Numbered from the stretch's first letter, positions 39,263 through 53,322 are shown. The stretch is 64,000 bases of DNA from Geosiphon pyriformis (GCA_016748015.1 JAAOMT010000494.1:364190-428189), one strand, 5' to 3'. Program-made: numbers and translations. The notes: generated from the letters alone by a model not told the origin.

Positions 39263-40071
39263 TGTTACAAATGATTATTTGGAATGTTAAAACAAATAAC
39301 AAACTCATAATTTAGTATTTAATAGTTGATAATATTGGTAATTTCTAAAGGTTTTGAAGTTTAAAAATTTTGGTTAAGTCCTTTGTATAATAGACAAAAA
39401 TTCAATTGATGGTTTTTTCTATGAATTTTTTTCTTTAACATAGTGGCCAGTTTAATTTGACAGTCATGCTTTTTTGATAAGCTATCTTTAAATTTCTATC
39501 TTTATTCTTGGGTTTTTTACCAAATTATTTTTGATGTTAAATATTCAGTACTTAATTTTTTTAATCAATTAGTAAAACAACAAAAAAATAAAACAAAAAA
39601 AATAAAAAAAATAAAAGAAAATAAAAAAAGAAAATAAAAAATTAGTATTATATTAATAGCCATAATCAAAAGCTATTGGTTTAGTGTAATTAAGTATTAG
39701 ATTTTATTAACATGGAGTGTTAATAGAATAAAAATAATTAATATTTCTTAATTAAGTGATAATAACATAAATTCAGGTAATAATTAATATTTTATTAATA
39801 TGTGATTTGGTTTCATTTCAAGTTATAAAAAACTATCTTTTAAAGAAAGAGATATTGAATAATTAATAGATTCTAATTGATTGTAAATATTAATTCTGTT
39901 TTTTTTGTTTCTAATACTCTTGCTATATATACATAATTTTTATTATGTGAAATCTTATATTTTTTTGATCAATGTGTCTTATTTTTTTTGACAATGTGTT
40001 TACTTGCTAAGTGCTATTCTTCTATTGATCTATTTTTTTATTCATTTTTTTTATTTTTTTTATAAATAACA
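39263..40071 (-). repeat. 3' LTR of copy F (LTR family A, minus strand)
   Basis: 809 bp. On the minus strand it runs from TGTTATTTATAAAAAAAATA at 40071 to ...TTTGTAACA at 39263. A purine-rich tract precedes it on the minus strand, as in element B. It cuts into copy E, whose reverse transcriptase stops at 39262. Confidence 0.85.
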
Positions 40072-43000
40072 TTATCTTTTTCTTTAATATTAAGCTCTAT
40101 CAAAATCTTTATTTTGAATTAAGTCTATTACTTTTCTTTTCAACATTGTTTGTTCAATTCTGTTTTTTATTTCTTCATATTAAAAGTTGTTTATTTTCCT
40201 TAATTGGTTAACAGTTATTGTTTTTATTTCTTAGTATAGTAACATTTTTTAATAATTTTGAAATATGGTGTGTAGTTGGTAAATTGTTTTGATATATAGT
40301 CTAGAATTTATTTTCTTTCTAATAAAATCTTCAATCTGTTGTACTATTTCTTAATTGAATATTTTTTTAGATTTATTAATATATAATTTCTAAATATTCA
40401 GCTTTTGTTTCAACTGATAATAACAATATAATACTGAAAGTTGTTTCTATTGTTACTAGTAAAATTTTAACTATTAATTAGTATGAAATTATTTTTTTAA
40501 TTCCTAGAATTAATTAGTATATGTTATTATTATTTTAATTATCACTTATTAGTTAATTAAATTATCAAATATTATTATTCAATTAATAATTCGATTTGTA
40601 CTATAGAAATTAAAATAATTAAATTACACAATACTCTGAACTATTTAATATTCAAAAATTTGCCAAAATTGATAGAAATTGGCCGAAATAATCAATAGTT
40701 TGTAGAAATAACTTATAGTTTACCAAAATGTATCTTTAGTTTGCCGAAATTATAGCAAAGAAAAAAGTACAAGTTCAAAGACTAGTACTACAACAAGTTG
40801 TATAAAGAAGAGCTTTTTTCTTCAAAAAAATGTATTTTACTTTAGATATTTTAATTAAAACAAATCATCCCTTATACATTCTAACAAAATCAAAATAAAA
40901 TCAAAATATTTAAAAACCAAAATCCTTAATTATTACACTTAAAATTCACAAAAACCCAATTAACATTTTGAAATTAATTAGCTACCAATTTCAATAAATC
41001 TGTTAGTAATTTCGGGCTTGGATAGAAAACGTTTCTTTTGACAAAATTCTATTTTTTTTATATTCTTTTACTTTTCTTATCATAATCATTAAGGTAATCT
41101 ACAAACAAGATTCTTGTAAAAGAGTTAACTTTTACAGCAAAGTAACTACACATTTTAGTAAGCTTCTAAATAAGCAATTCTTAAGAAAAAGTTGATGTTT
41201 ACTATAACATAACTACATAAAATAACCGGTATAGAATTGGCTATTCTACTTATAAACCCAGCAATTCAAATTATAGGAAATAATTTGAAGATAAATTCAG
41301 TTATTAGAGGTTCAACTACTTTCAAAAAACGTGAATTCACAACAAACAGACATTAACAACATTCAAAAAAAGAGACCAAAAACTTTTGGTAACACCATTT
41401 ATAGTTTCTAGTTTTCTTTAATTAGCTCTTTTATTAAGATTATCTGTAGTATTTTTTCAAAAGTGTTCTTTACTTTTTCTATAACTTTATCTGATTAGTG
41501 CTTTGTTTAATTCTGTGGTTATTAATATGAGATAATTTTTGCTTTTTTTTTTCTTTTGGTGTTTTAATAGCAAATTGTTTAATAATTGATAACAATTTCT
41601 ATGTCTAATTGTTGTTAATTTATGGTCTGGAATAATTATTAAGCTATTGTGTAAATGTGGTCTGGAATTTTTATCTTTTATTATTGCTTTTGTCACATAT
41701 ATTATGTTTTTATATATTGTTTTTGTAGATCAATTTAATATGTTTGTGTTAATAATTATGATTGGTTTTAGATCTCATAAAATCTCAATTGGTTGGATTA
41801 GTATTTGCTGTACTTTTAGTTATAGAATATTACTGGTAAATGATAATACTATATTGTAATATAGTTTTGGTTAATTTTCATGTACTGCTTTAGCTAAAAT
41901 TTTGTTGTTCTATCTTAATTTATAAGCTTTATTTTCAGAATTTCTTTAATGTAAAATAATCTATCTTATTTGGGATCAAATTTTTTACTTCATTGTTTTT
42001 CTACTTTAATATAATATAAGAATACTTTGTTTTCAATTTCGAATTCAACTGGTTTATTTAGTAATTGGTTATTATGTCATTTTTTTTGTTTTGTTTGTGA
42101 CTTTTATATGTTATTAGCTGTTTTTTGTCTTTTGTTTTCTAATGTTTCTATTAAATCATATATTCTTTTTAGCAATATTCTTTGAAAGTTGGCTTTTGTT
42201 ATTGGTTCTGTTAAATATATATTGATATTTATTTCAACTGATAATATTGCTATTCTATCATAAACAAGTTTAAATAGTGTTGCTTATATAATATCTTGCT
42301 TTATTGTCTAATAAACAAATAATACTGATGCTATAAACAAATCTCATTTATTCTGGTTTTTTTGACTGATCTTGGCTATTGTTTAATACAATATTCTATT
42401 GAATTTTTCAACTAAGCCATTTGTTTGTAAATGATATAGTAATGATAATAATCTTTTAATTCCAAATTTTTAACTTAATTCTGTTAATATTCTGTTCACA
42501 AAGTAAGTTTCTTAATTTAATAATAATTCTTTAAGACATCTATATTGACAAATCAAATCTTGATAAACAAATTTGGCTATAAATTCTGCATTGGCTTTTT
42601 GAATTGCTTTCACTTCTGGCTATTTTGTAAGATAGTTTATAGCTACTATTATATAATAATTGTCTTTGCTGGTTATTATTAATAGTCTAACTAAATCAAT
42701 TCTAATTCAATTAAATAGTTGTCTTACTTTGATTAATCTTAGTAGTTTACTGGGTTTTGTTTCTTTTCTTTTCTGACAAACATCACAATTTTAAATATAT
42801 TGAATAATATCTGAGTATATGAATAACCAATAATATTTTTTTTGGTTCTTTCTATGGTTGCTTTTTTATAAAAGTGTTCTGCTATTAAATTTAAATGTAT
42901 GTTGAATAGTATTGTTTTTTTCTCTGATTCTGTAATTACTTTAAATAATTAATTTGAATATTTTCTGTTTTTTTAGTATAATATATTTTGGAAAGTAATA

Positions 43001-46000
43001 AAATATTTTGCTTGTTGTTTTATGTTGTTTTCTTTCTTTTAAGATAATTTCTCCTTAAACTATTAAGTGTTGATATAATATTAGAATTGTTGGTATTTTT
43101 GTGTGTTTATTTTTTGAGATATTTTTGGGTTGAAATGTTTTTAGATTTGTCTTATTTGTAATAAACTGTTAATATTTCCTTTTTTATAATATATAATATA
43201 ATTAAATAGTGATAATTCTATTTTCTATCTTGTATGGCAATTGTTTTCAAATTTTTGCTTTTAGATTAATGTCAATTCTTTGTAATTAATATATACATCA
43301 AACTTTTAATTTAAGTATTTTTTCTATTTAATAACAGTCTAATAGATAATTAAGTATTCTAATAATAAAGTTTTATAGTTTTTTTTGGCTGAACTTAAAC
43401 TTTTGTTGACATATGCCATTGGATGTTCTCATCTATCTATTTTTTTTTGTAATAATACAGCTCCCAATACTTAACTAAATACATCAGTAGTAATAATAAA
43501 TAATTTGTTGTAATCTGGATAGATTAATACTAGAACTTAAATAAGCTTTCTTCTTAAGATATTGAAAGCTTTTTGTTGGGTTTTAGTTAATTCATATTTA
43601 ATGTTTTTTGCTTAAAGCTGATAAAGTAGTTGAGCCAATTTGGAAAAGTTTTGGATAAAGTAACAATAATATTTAACAAATCTTAAAAATGCTCTTAATT
43701 CTGTTAAGTTTGTTAATAGTAAAAAGTTCTTAACTATTTCAATTTTGTTTAAGTTTGTTTTGATGCTATTTTTGCTTACAATATGTCTTAAAAACTTGAG
43801 TTTTATTTTGCCAAAAAAGCATTTGATTGTATTTAACTTTAATCCAATTTTTCTTAATTTTTTAAACACTTATTAGAAATAATAAAAATAATCATCAAAT
43901 ATTTCTAAAAACACATTGGTGTTATCTAAGTAGACTACTACTGATTTTTATAATAGTTCAGTATAGACAATTTTTATAAGTCATTAGAAAGTAGCTGAAG
44001 TATTGGTTAAGCTAAATGGCATAATATTGAATTTGAAATTTCCTTTTCTGATGGTAAATACTGTTTTCTTTTTGTTAACTAAATTCATGGCTATTTGTTA
44101 GTAATTATTATCTAAGTTTAATGTTGAAAACCATTTTTTTTCTCCAAAAACATTGAATAATTTTTGAATTTGTAGAGTTGGATAGCTGTTTCCACAAGTA
44201 ATACTGTTGAGTTTTTAATAGTCTGCACAAAAGCAAATCTTTTCATTTTTTTTATGAACTAATACCACTGGTAATAACCATAAACTCATTAATGATTGAA
44301 TTAATTTATTGTTTAAAATTTGGTTAATTTCTTGTTAGATGATTTCATGATTAGTTAATAGTACTCTGTATGCTTTTTGCTTAATTGGCATTGTATCTTT
44401 AGTTTTGATCTGATGTTAAATAATATCAGTTCTGTCAAATTCATTTTTACTGACAAAAATGTCAGTAAAGTTGTTAAGTAGCATTTTGAGTTGTATATGT
44501 TAAAGTGGGTCTAAGTTTTTTAAGTTTATTTGTCCTAATTGTTCTGGCTGTAATAAATAACATTCTTTTTGTTCATAGATTGTTTGTGATATAATATTTA
44601 TATATCCACAAAACTATATGGAATAATAGTTGGTAATTGATTTTTAATTTCAGTACTTAAGTATTTGATGGTAATTTCACTTGGTATTTTTATGAGGTTT
44701 TCAATTATATTATATATTAGAATTTTAATGTGTTTATTATTCTTAGCTAGTATATAAAAATTAATAATAACAATCTTTTTGATTCACAAATATTTGTTTT
44801 AGCTTCAAAAATTTGGGTTTGGTTTTTTATTTTTTTCTTTATAACTACCATATAATAAAATGAAAATTGATTAATGAGTGAAAATAATTTTTTTTATTAA
44901 TTGTTTTTTCTTTTACTATATTAACTAGTATACTTATTCTATTTATTAATCTGAATCACTTTATTTTTCTTACTGTAATCCCTAACTTTTTCCTTGTTTC
45001 TACTATTACAAATTGAGCTATTTTAACCAAAAATAGAAATATTGTCTGTACTATCTTTTTATTTGGTTCAATTATATATCTTTTTTCTGAGTCATTTTAT
45101 AACATTGTAATAATATTTCTCATATATTCTGTATCAATTATTCTTCTTCTAATATTAATATTTTTTTGCTAAACTAGATCTAAAAATTAGTTAAACCATT
45201 GTTGCTGGAATTTCCAGTGTTATTTTCAGATCTATACTGGTATGTAAATAAGATTCTAATCTGATAGTAGTTTTTTTTAAATACTTAAAATCAAATTCTA
45301 TATTAGTATTATGTGTATATTCTGGCATAATATTTTCATTATTATTACTGAACTATTTTAGTTTCTGTTCTATTAACAGATCTGAGAGCACAATATACTG
45401 TTTGGAGTTGTGATTAAAGTTTGAATCATTATTGTTGTCATTGTTATAGTAAACAAAGTTGAAACCATTGTTGTTATTATTGTTAGAATTTGAATTGTAT
45501 TTGATTTTTGATTTTGATTCTGATGTGCATTCACTGATTAATTTTTTTCTTTAGGAATTGAATAAATTATACATAGTAATAGATTATAGATGAAATCACA
45601 ATTATTACAATATTTAAAGTTACTTGGAATTAAACAATATTTACAAAATCTTGTTTTTAATTATTCCAAATATTGTTCTTGCTTTTTTCTAGTAAGTGTT
45701 AAGTTTTAGTAATGTTCATAAAATTGTTTTGGATCATTTAAGATGTCAAGAAATATATCTGAATTGGGAATAAAAATAGTTTCAACAGATTCTGGTAGAT
45801 TATTCTTAATTGTCAATATTTCATTGAGTAAAATGTTTTTAACTTTAGTACTTACTATTTGCCAAATTTTGTCTGTGTTATGTGAATAGCCATTTAAGTA
45901 TAAGAGTGCTTAGTTCTATATGGCATTAAAAAGTATTCCTCAGCTTATTCAGTTACTTATTAGAATTATGTACTAACATGATACATTGCACATTCTTTTT

Positions 46001-49000
46001 TGACCAGAAATATTATTCCATATTTTTTTATTAAATAGTGTTTCTTTACAAGTAAAACATGATTTGTTGTTCTATTTTCTTTGTTGTTTAGAGTAACTGA
46101 AATGTTCTTAGTAATATAATTTACAACAATAGTAAATGTGTATCCAGTAGTCTTTATTTGACAAGATTTAAGCTTTTATAAAAAAAAGCTTTTTCTTATA
46201 ATTAATGTATTTTAATGAAATATAAAATGATTTTTTTTGTATTTACAGAGTATAATTTATTCTAGCCACTGGTTATTTCTTTGGTGGCTGTGGTGGCTTT
46301 TGGTTTCTTCTCTTTTTTTTTATTATTATTATTATTTCAAGAGAATATTAGCAGTAATTCATTGTATTTGTTTTCAGTCCATAAAACTTGATAGGCTTTT
46401 CAAATAGGTTTTTTTTTTTCTTCCAACTTGATCAATAGTTGCTTTCTTGAAGAAGTTTTGAAATGTCTACAAATAGCTAATACTCAAGTTTGCTGATCAT
46501 TTTGATTGAGTTGTAGCTCTTATATAGTCCAATTGAGTACAGCAGTAATTTTAAACAACCAGTTATTACCAACAAAAGCTTGGTATTATATGGCTTTTAT
46601 TACAAGAATCTTGATAAGTGCTGTGATGTCATTAACTTTAAATGAAAAGTCATCAATTTTGCTAATAGAAGTTTTGGTGGCTCTATTAGTGGTAATAATT
46701 CTGGTACTGACAGTGTAATTAACTCAGTAACTTAATTGGTTCATGAGTTGTTATGTAATAATGCTGTCTGTAAAACTACTATTAAGAATTAATTTAATAG
46801 AGTAATTATTAATTTTAGTGTTAGTATATATAGTAGTAATTGGTTTGATATTAAAAATGACTTTACTGAATAAAAATGACATTGTTAATTCTTTTATTTC
46901 AAAATAAAATATGACTGTAAGTAATTTGTCTTTAGTAATAATTGCTAATAGAATATTGTTGGTAAGTAGTATTGTTAGGCTTTTCAAGTTGTTAAATGAA
47001 TTGGTTTTTGAAGTGACTAAGAAACTTAAATAGTTCTGAAAATTCAGGTTTTGAGTATACTTACTTTCTAAACTCTGTTGATGTAATTCTTGAACTGGAA
47101 ATTGGTTGGTATATTATTATTGCTGATCTTCAATTTTGTTGCATGTGAGTAATTTTTAGTCTTTGGTTGCCAGTTGATATTTGAACTAAGTTTTGGGACA
47201 GTATTTGAATTGGTTATGGTTAATAGATAATTTGTGGCTGTAACTCATAGATAACTGGTACTAAAATTTGATATACTAAAAAGAAGTATATTGGTTGTTG
47301 TGTTATTAGAGTGTAATAAAGTTGATATAATTTTTAATATTGAGTGTAATTCAGAATTTGAAACTAGTAATTAGAGTTTTGATATTGATTTTTCAATTGT
47401 TGGTTATTTAATTTTGCACAGCAATCTAATTTTAGGTGCCCTTGTTTATTACAATAGTAACAGATACATGTTTTTTGCTATCATGATTGATTGGTTGATG
47501 AAAATAATAAACATAATTAATCTTAAAAATGATTAAAGTTTTTTTAATTGTTATGATATTGTAGAGACTAATAAATTACTTGATTGTTAACTAAGTAATT
47601 CTCAATTTTTTTATTAATAGTTTCATCAAATTGTTTCAATTTGGTATCTAATTCAGATAATCTATTCATTATTAGGTTAACAGCTTGGACATGGTTGGCT
47701 TTAAGTTTAGCCAATTTAAAATTTTAGACATATATAACTATGTTCTAAAGAGTATTTGAATGTATTAAGTGTATTTGTTGTAATAAACTACTGTATAATT
47801 TGTAAATAAACTGGTTCAAGATTTGTGCTTTGGTAAAGTAGTCAGCTTAAATTGTCTGTATTTGGCATAAATTTTTGTGAAAATGTTCTAATTAAGTGGT
47901 AATTGCTTTAATATCATCTTGTTTAATTGTAGTAAAACTAATTAATAATTAATTAATGCTGTTGTAATTACTAAAATATTAAAGAAATAGAGTTTTAAAT
48001 GCATTAAAAATTTGTGGCTTGTTAACAAGATTCTAATATTATAAATTGGCAGTATTTTGTAAGAAGTAAGGAATGGCTTGAAAGACTTTAGTATTATTCT
48101 AATTATTTGTAATTGTCTTGGTAATGTTATTTAATCATGTTTGGGTGTTGTTTTTTTTACCAATAAATTTTTCAAGTTTGATGATAAGTGTATATACTAT
48201 TGGCACTAATTGTTGTTGTTGTGGTTGTTATTGAGATTGTTATTATAATGATACAATTGGTACAACCAGTAAATCAATCACAATTACTAAAGATAAGTCT
48301 TGTTGAATAATAAGAGTGGAGTTTGAATTGTTTAGGTTTTTTGGAGTTTGTATTTTTGAGTTATTTGAGATCAGTTTTTGGTTATTATTTTCCTAATCAT
48401 TGTCTTCTTTTTTTGAATTGGTATTTTTTAATGACTGGTAAATTTGAAATCTGGTTAAAATGGTGATAATTGGAGTTTTGATAACATTGTTGATTGTAAT
48501 CTAAATTTTTCAAAGTAATCATTATAGATTTCTAATAATTTGGCTTTCTTTTAAATATTTTGGAATAGTACTTTAGATAATAATGTTTTTGCAGTTAATA
48601 GTAATATAAATTCTGCTAATATGTATATAGTACTTTCTAATATATAATGATATAATGAGTAAATAAGTGAAACAACTCTTAGTTTTTTCTAATTAAGCAG
48701 TTGTATTTTTTTTAATGTTTTTGCTAATGTTTGTAATTTTTTTTTGTCTACAAAAATAATAAGAAATTTCTGTTGGGTGTATTTTTCAATTTCTTTGTTT
48801 ATTTCTGTAATTTATAATACAAACAAATAATTTAGTGGAAGTGTAATACTTTAGAATAATTTGCTATAAAAATTATTAAAAACAGCTTCTGAATTTTTTT
48901 GGTTTTCCAAGTAGGATTTAATTTTTTCATTGATATAGAAATTGAAAACTAATTCTGTTGGCCAATTGTTACTTGTCAATTCAAAGTGACTTTAATAAAA

Positions 49001-49124
49001 TTGAAATAAGGATTTCACAAATCTTAAATAATTTTTTCTTATAATTTTTTGGTTTGCTACTTTTCTAAATAGTTGCTGTTAGTGCTGGTTTTCTGTTAAA
49101 TTAAATCTTACAGGGAGCACTAAA
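40072..49124 (-). mobile_element. Ty3/gypsy copy F: internal region, minus strand, all domains decayed
   Basis: Read from high to low coordinate: gag start near 49057 (GTA-GCA where other copies have GTG-GCA); Pro/Gln-poor remnants of gag; an intact CCHC knuckle C-Y-Y-C-N-K-Q-G-H-L-K-L-D-C near 47450; protease L-I-L-N-S-S near 46780; dUTPase near 45340-44640. Reverse transcriptase is near 44560-43620, with Y-L-D-N at about 43925-43940 and an open stretch at 43612-43869 containing F-L-R-H-I-V-S-K-N. RNase H (43560-43200), integrase (42960-42150) and ORF3 (about 41600-41395 and 40450-40072, split by a solo LTR) follow. Stops occur every few dozen codons, so no part is functional. Confidence 0.8.
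40451..41394. repeat. 944-bp solo LTR (family C) inside ORF3 of copy F
   Basis: TGTTACTAG... to ...GGTAACA with a six-base terminal inverted repeat (TGTTAC/GTAACA). Flanked by CTAT (40447-40450) and CCAT (41395-41398), a probable 4-bp target duplication with one C-to-T change. Deleting the segment and one flank restores collinearity with ORF3 of copy D near 63655-63700. It is less A/T-homopolymeric than its surroundings and contains short imperfect TTGCCGAAAT-type repeats at 40660-40760. Orientation unknown. Confidence 0.65.
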
Positions 49125-49234
49125 TATTATAGATAATTATTTAAGATGTTGGAACAAATAACAAACTCATAATTTGGTGCTCAATAGTTGATAATATTGG
49201 TAATTTTTGAAGGTTTTGGTTGAGTTTTTTGTAT
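49125..49234 (-). repeat. Remnant of the 5' LTR of copy F
   Basis: About 110 bp matching the 3' end of LTR family A in reverse orientation (starts TATTATAGATAATTATT; next to the primer-binding remnant CAGGGAGCACTAAA at 49111-49124). Broken at about 49234, where repeat R3 starts. Confidence 0.7.
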
Positions 49235-49860
49235 TGTTATGGATTGGAATAACAAGCTAACAAATAGCAAAAGAGAACAGAATTGTAGAATAATGAAAAA
49301 AATCAAAAAAAATTCAACTTCAAAGAGTGAATTGAATGAGTATAGATTCAATATGTAAGATCAGTTTCATAAAATATTTCAGTTACTATACTTTTTAAAA
49401 GATAACCAGAAAATTTGAAGATAAAAAAATAGTCCATACTGTCAACAATTAATTATACACTGGTATAATTCTATGCCTCACATTAGTGCTCTTAGAATTT
49501 AATATTAAATATCAGATGTACTCTTTAGTCACATTTTATTTAATAATCTTTAAATACTACAATTACACGTTTTCAGAAAAAGATAAATAAATGCCAACAA
49601 GTAATCTTTTATCTTAAGATGTTCAGATACTTGAAGGTAAGGAAAGAGAAATTAGTAAAAAGAGAAGAATTGAGATAAAGTTGTTATTTTATTTCTTTTA
49701 TTTCTTTGATTCTTATATGCTTTTCTATAACTAAAAGATTTATTACTTATATAGTTATCAAAAGTGGTTAATGATTAGGTTAATGACTAAGTCAATAATC
49801 AAGTCAATAATCAGGTCATTAATTAAGTTAATAATTAGGTCAATAATCAAATAATTAGCC
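49235..49860 (+). repeat. LTR-like repeat R3, copy 2, with 12-bp minisatellite
   Basis: Begins TGTTATGGATTGGAATAACA and matches 15050-15632 in reverse orientation. At 49785-49860 it holds about six units of a 12-bp repeat of the GTCAATAATCAA type. It interrupts the 5' LTR of copy F. The right end is uncertain; the rest of the F LTR was not found beyond it. Confidence 0.55.
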
Positions 49861-52190
49861 AGAGTTTAGTTTAAAGTCAGAAAATTCAAAAAATAATAAT
49901 TCAAAAAATGGCTAAGAATACTCTTAAAATTTACAAATATAACAATCAAAGTTGCTTTATTTTCAGCTTGTAAATGTTCAAAAGTTTTTAAATTATACAA
50001 CAATAAATAATACAAGACTTTATTAAGAAAGTTTCTAGACAATTTAGCTTTTAATCTTAAATTTTTTCTAATTATAACAACTTACTTATAACAAATATTA
50101 ATTAAAACAAAACTAAATTATATACAATAATTAATTATAGGCTGTAAGACAACAAAAACCAAGTAACAAAACTACTTATTCGAAATTGTTTTCTTAAAAC
50201 CACATTTGCAAAAAACCTAATATCTGAATAAGCTTTGGCCAAACTAAGCTTAAAAAGACTCTTTATAAAAAAAAATTTCCAAGTAATAATGTAATTTGCT
50301 TTTTCTTATAATTGAAATAAAACTTCTATTAATACTTAACAAATCATTTTTTACTCTTTAGTTAATGAAAATAGCCACTATTTTATTATTATTAATTGAA
50401 ATATTATTGATTTTAAAAAATTTACTGGCAATATTCAAAATATACTAAGTTAAAATTTGGCTATTTTTTACCTAAATAATGTTATTAATAAAAGCTTTAA
50501 TTGTAAAAAATGAAGTTTTTTCTTTAATGTTTTTTATTTTGCCAGTTTTAACTACAAATTTTATATTAATTTGGTAATCACACAAATGTTTCTGTCTTTT
50601 AATCTTATATAAGAAAAAATTATAAAAATTTTCTAAAGAAAAAATAAAAAAACTTTATTCTAGTTTAATTTATTATGTACATATTTTAATATATCTTAAA
50701 CTGTTTCTTAAATAAAACCAATTAATTAAGTTAGATATTTTATATATGTTTTGTAAAACCAATTACAATTTTCTATTTTTTTCAAAATATTTTTAACAAC
50801 CAATTTAACTACAAATACCAAAAACTAAGTCAATATATTCTTTAATACCAAAAAATTATCTTCATAAAAAACACCAAATTTGCTATACACAAAAAAAATC
50901 TGGTCTAAAAAAATTTTTAATAAAATTTTCTTGATTATTTTTAATAAAATTTTCTTGATTATTTTTAATAATACTATTAACCTAATATTAGTTAATATAT
51001 TATTCTAATTATAAAGCTTTAAAATTATAAATATTTAAGTCTTTTTCTACAAAACAGAAATTATACTAATATTTAAGCAACAATTTAATAAAATCAAAAG
51101 ACAATTTATTACTTTAGAACCACAATGTTTCTATAGCTTATTTGAGATGTCTAACAAATCAATAGCTTTGCCATTAAGTAATTCTTCTATAGTTTGAATC
51201 AACTCTTTTATGTTGACTTGTTTTATAATACCAAAAAATACATTATTTTTAACATAATTTAACAGTATATATTAATAAACCAAAAATCTGGCACTATTTT
51301 AGACACTAATCTCTTTCTAGTTCAACTTTTTATTATTTTATTTATTTTGTTTCTCATTATTTCAGATTTTAAATTCAAATTTTTACCAATTATCAAATAA
51401 TCTAAACCTATTTTTTGAAAAAACTTTTTAGAACACTTCTAATTATACAACTTTTATTATATAAAAGTTTTTTGTCTTTTTATTAATTGTGTTTTTAATT
51501 ATAGCTGCTTTTACAGTATTAGATTTTTGGTACTTAGAAGCCCAATACTTTTTTTTAACTTTAACAAATAAAGAAAATTTTTTTTACTTTTTATTTTACT
51601 TTTGATTAAAAAAAACATCTTAAAAGATTTATTAATATTTAATCTTGACCAAATCAACATAAGATAATTAAAATTAATGACATTCTCTAAAAAAAAACTT
51701 TAATAATTTTAAAGATTAAAACTTCTAATCTGCAAAATTTAGAAGACTGTTTATTCTTAAAATTATCAAAATTCTTAACCAATTTCTAAAAAAAACCTGG
51801 TTTATTAATTCAATTATTACTATTCTTAAAAAATTTTATATTGTATCTAAATTGTTTTGTTTTTTTGCATTTTAGAATTTATAAAACACTTAAAATATTT
51901 TTTTGGATAAATATCTTTTAAACTAAATTTATTTTAAATTATCCATATTTTTAAAACCAAATTTCTATTAATTTTATTAGCATATTTTTGGATTGTATTC
52001 AGATATTTGTTTAAAAATTCACTCAAGCCAAAAAAAATCATAACAGCTAAATAATTAGTATTAAAAAAATTAGAAATACTTATGATTTTTTGTTTAATTA
52101 CAGCTGTTAAAAAATGTTTATTAACAAAAACATAATCAATAATCTTTTTTACATCTTTTAAATTGTTACAAATTTAGAAAATAAAAAAAA
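49861..52190. other. AT-rich region without recognisable gene
   Basis: About 2.3 kb rich in A and T with stops in all frames. The only clear structure is a 24-bp unit TTTTTAATAAAATTTTCTTG (then ATTA) repeated twice with a partial third at 50914-50970. It could be very old retroelement sequence, but I could not match it to the others. Confidence 0.5.
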
Positions 52191-52315
52191 ATTCTTTCTT
52201 TCATTGATCTCTTAACCACAACAAAAGCTTGAAGTTGTCAAAGAGATAGTTTTTCTTACTCTGTTTTCCCTTTGTCTCTTTTGTTATTTCTTCAAACGTA
52301 CCTCTATTTGTGCCT

Positions 52316-53322
52316 ATGAATCCAGTGGGCTCTTCTGCTGGTGCTTTGAGTTCAAGTTTGGCTGGGTTGAGATTCTGGTCTGGCAGTAAAAAAATTAAAG
52401 TGCGCATTAAGAGTGTATATTCGCATGGTTTTTCATACAAAAAAATAAAGTTGCTTGGTGTCTTTAGTGACATTATGGACTTGTCGGATGGCCTGATTTT
52501 GGTGGGTATGCTACATAATAATGGTGTTAGACTGCAGAGATTTTGGGAAAGCGAGGTGGATAGTAAAGAAGCAGGTGTTAGTGAAATATTAGATGCTGAG
52601 AATTTAGAAAGCACGGTTGCTGAGGAGCAGATTTACATAGATCTCAACACTTCTGAGACTGATGAAATAGAAGATGATACAACTCTGAGGAAAACACGAA
52701 CAAGAACCCTTGTTTTGGACAGCTGCCAAAGGCAATTTCCTTTGCAGGCATAAGTGATGACAATACTGAATTGGTGCTTTCTGGAGCTAAATTTGCTGAA
52801 TCCAATCGGCTACCACCTGTAATTTCACATGTTTTGGAACGTCATGCCTTTGAACCAGTTAAATTGTTCATCTTAGATGTAAAGTTGTCAAATGTGCCTG
52901 GAAAGACTAATAGTGATAAGTTGATTTCAATTAAGAAAATTTTTTACAGAATTGATGATTTTGGGGGAGTCTCAACTCCCTCAAAATTTTCTGGTATCAT
53001 TTGGTTAACTTTCACAAGTGGATCTAGTTTGAACAAGGCCAGAGAAATGGTGATCAATGGAAAAATAATTGTGAATGATGATTTCAAAAAAATCAACAGC
53101 CATTCGGATTGGGAAATAATCATCAAGGAGATCCCAGTAGATCTTCTCAAATCAGCGATTGAGACAGTGTTCTCCAAATTTGGCAAAATCATATCAATCA
53201 AGATGTAATTAATTGGGCTTTGGCAGAAGGCTTTGGTAGAATTTAAGTTTACTAAAACTGCATGTTTGGTTGTGTCTAAATAGTCAGTTCTTGTGGGTAA
53301 GAATTCTGTACATGTTGCTTTG
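52316..53322 (+). pseudogene. LINE ORF1, N-terminal part
   Basis: ATG at 52316 (M-N-P-V-G-S-S-A-G). Open to about 52715, where the frame changes by one base, then open through V-P-G-K-T-N-S-D-K-L-I-S-I-K-K-I-F-Y-R to TAA at 53206. The TAA sits where the family has a Gln (I-K-M-Q-L-I-G-L-W-Q). Homology continues (L-I-G-L-W-Q-K-A-L-V-E-F, 53209-53250) with a Trp-to-stop change, up to H-V-A-L at 53322, the inversion point. ORF1 proteins bind element RNA; the segment with V-F-S-K-F-G-K-I-I-S-I-K looks RRM-like. Confidence 0.75.

Noticed and set aside
40072-49124. Plus-strand frames within copy F (for example 41647-41859, 46506-46718)
   Set aside because: They lie opposite minus-strand integrase/ORF3 and protease remnants and have no features of their own.
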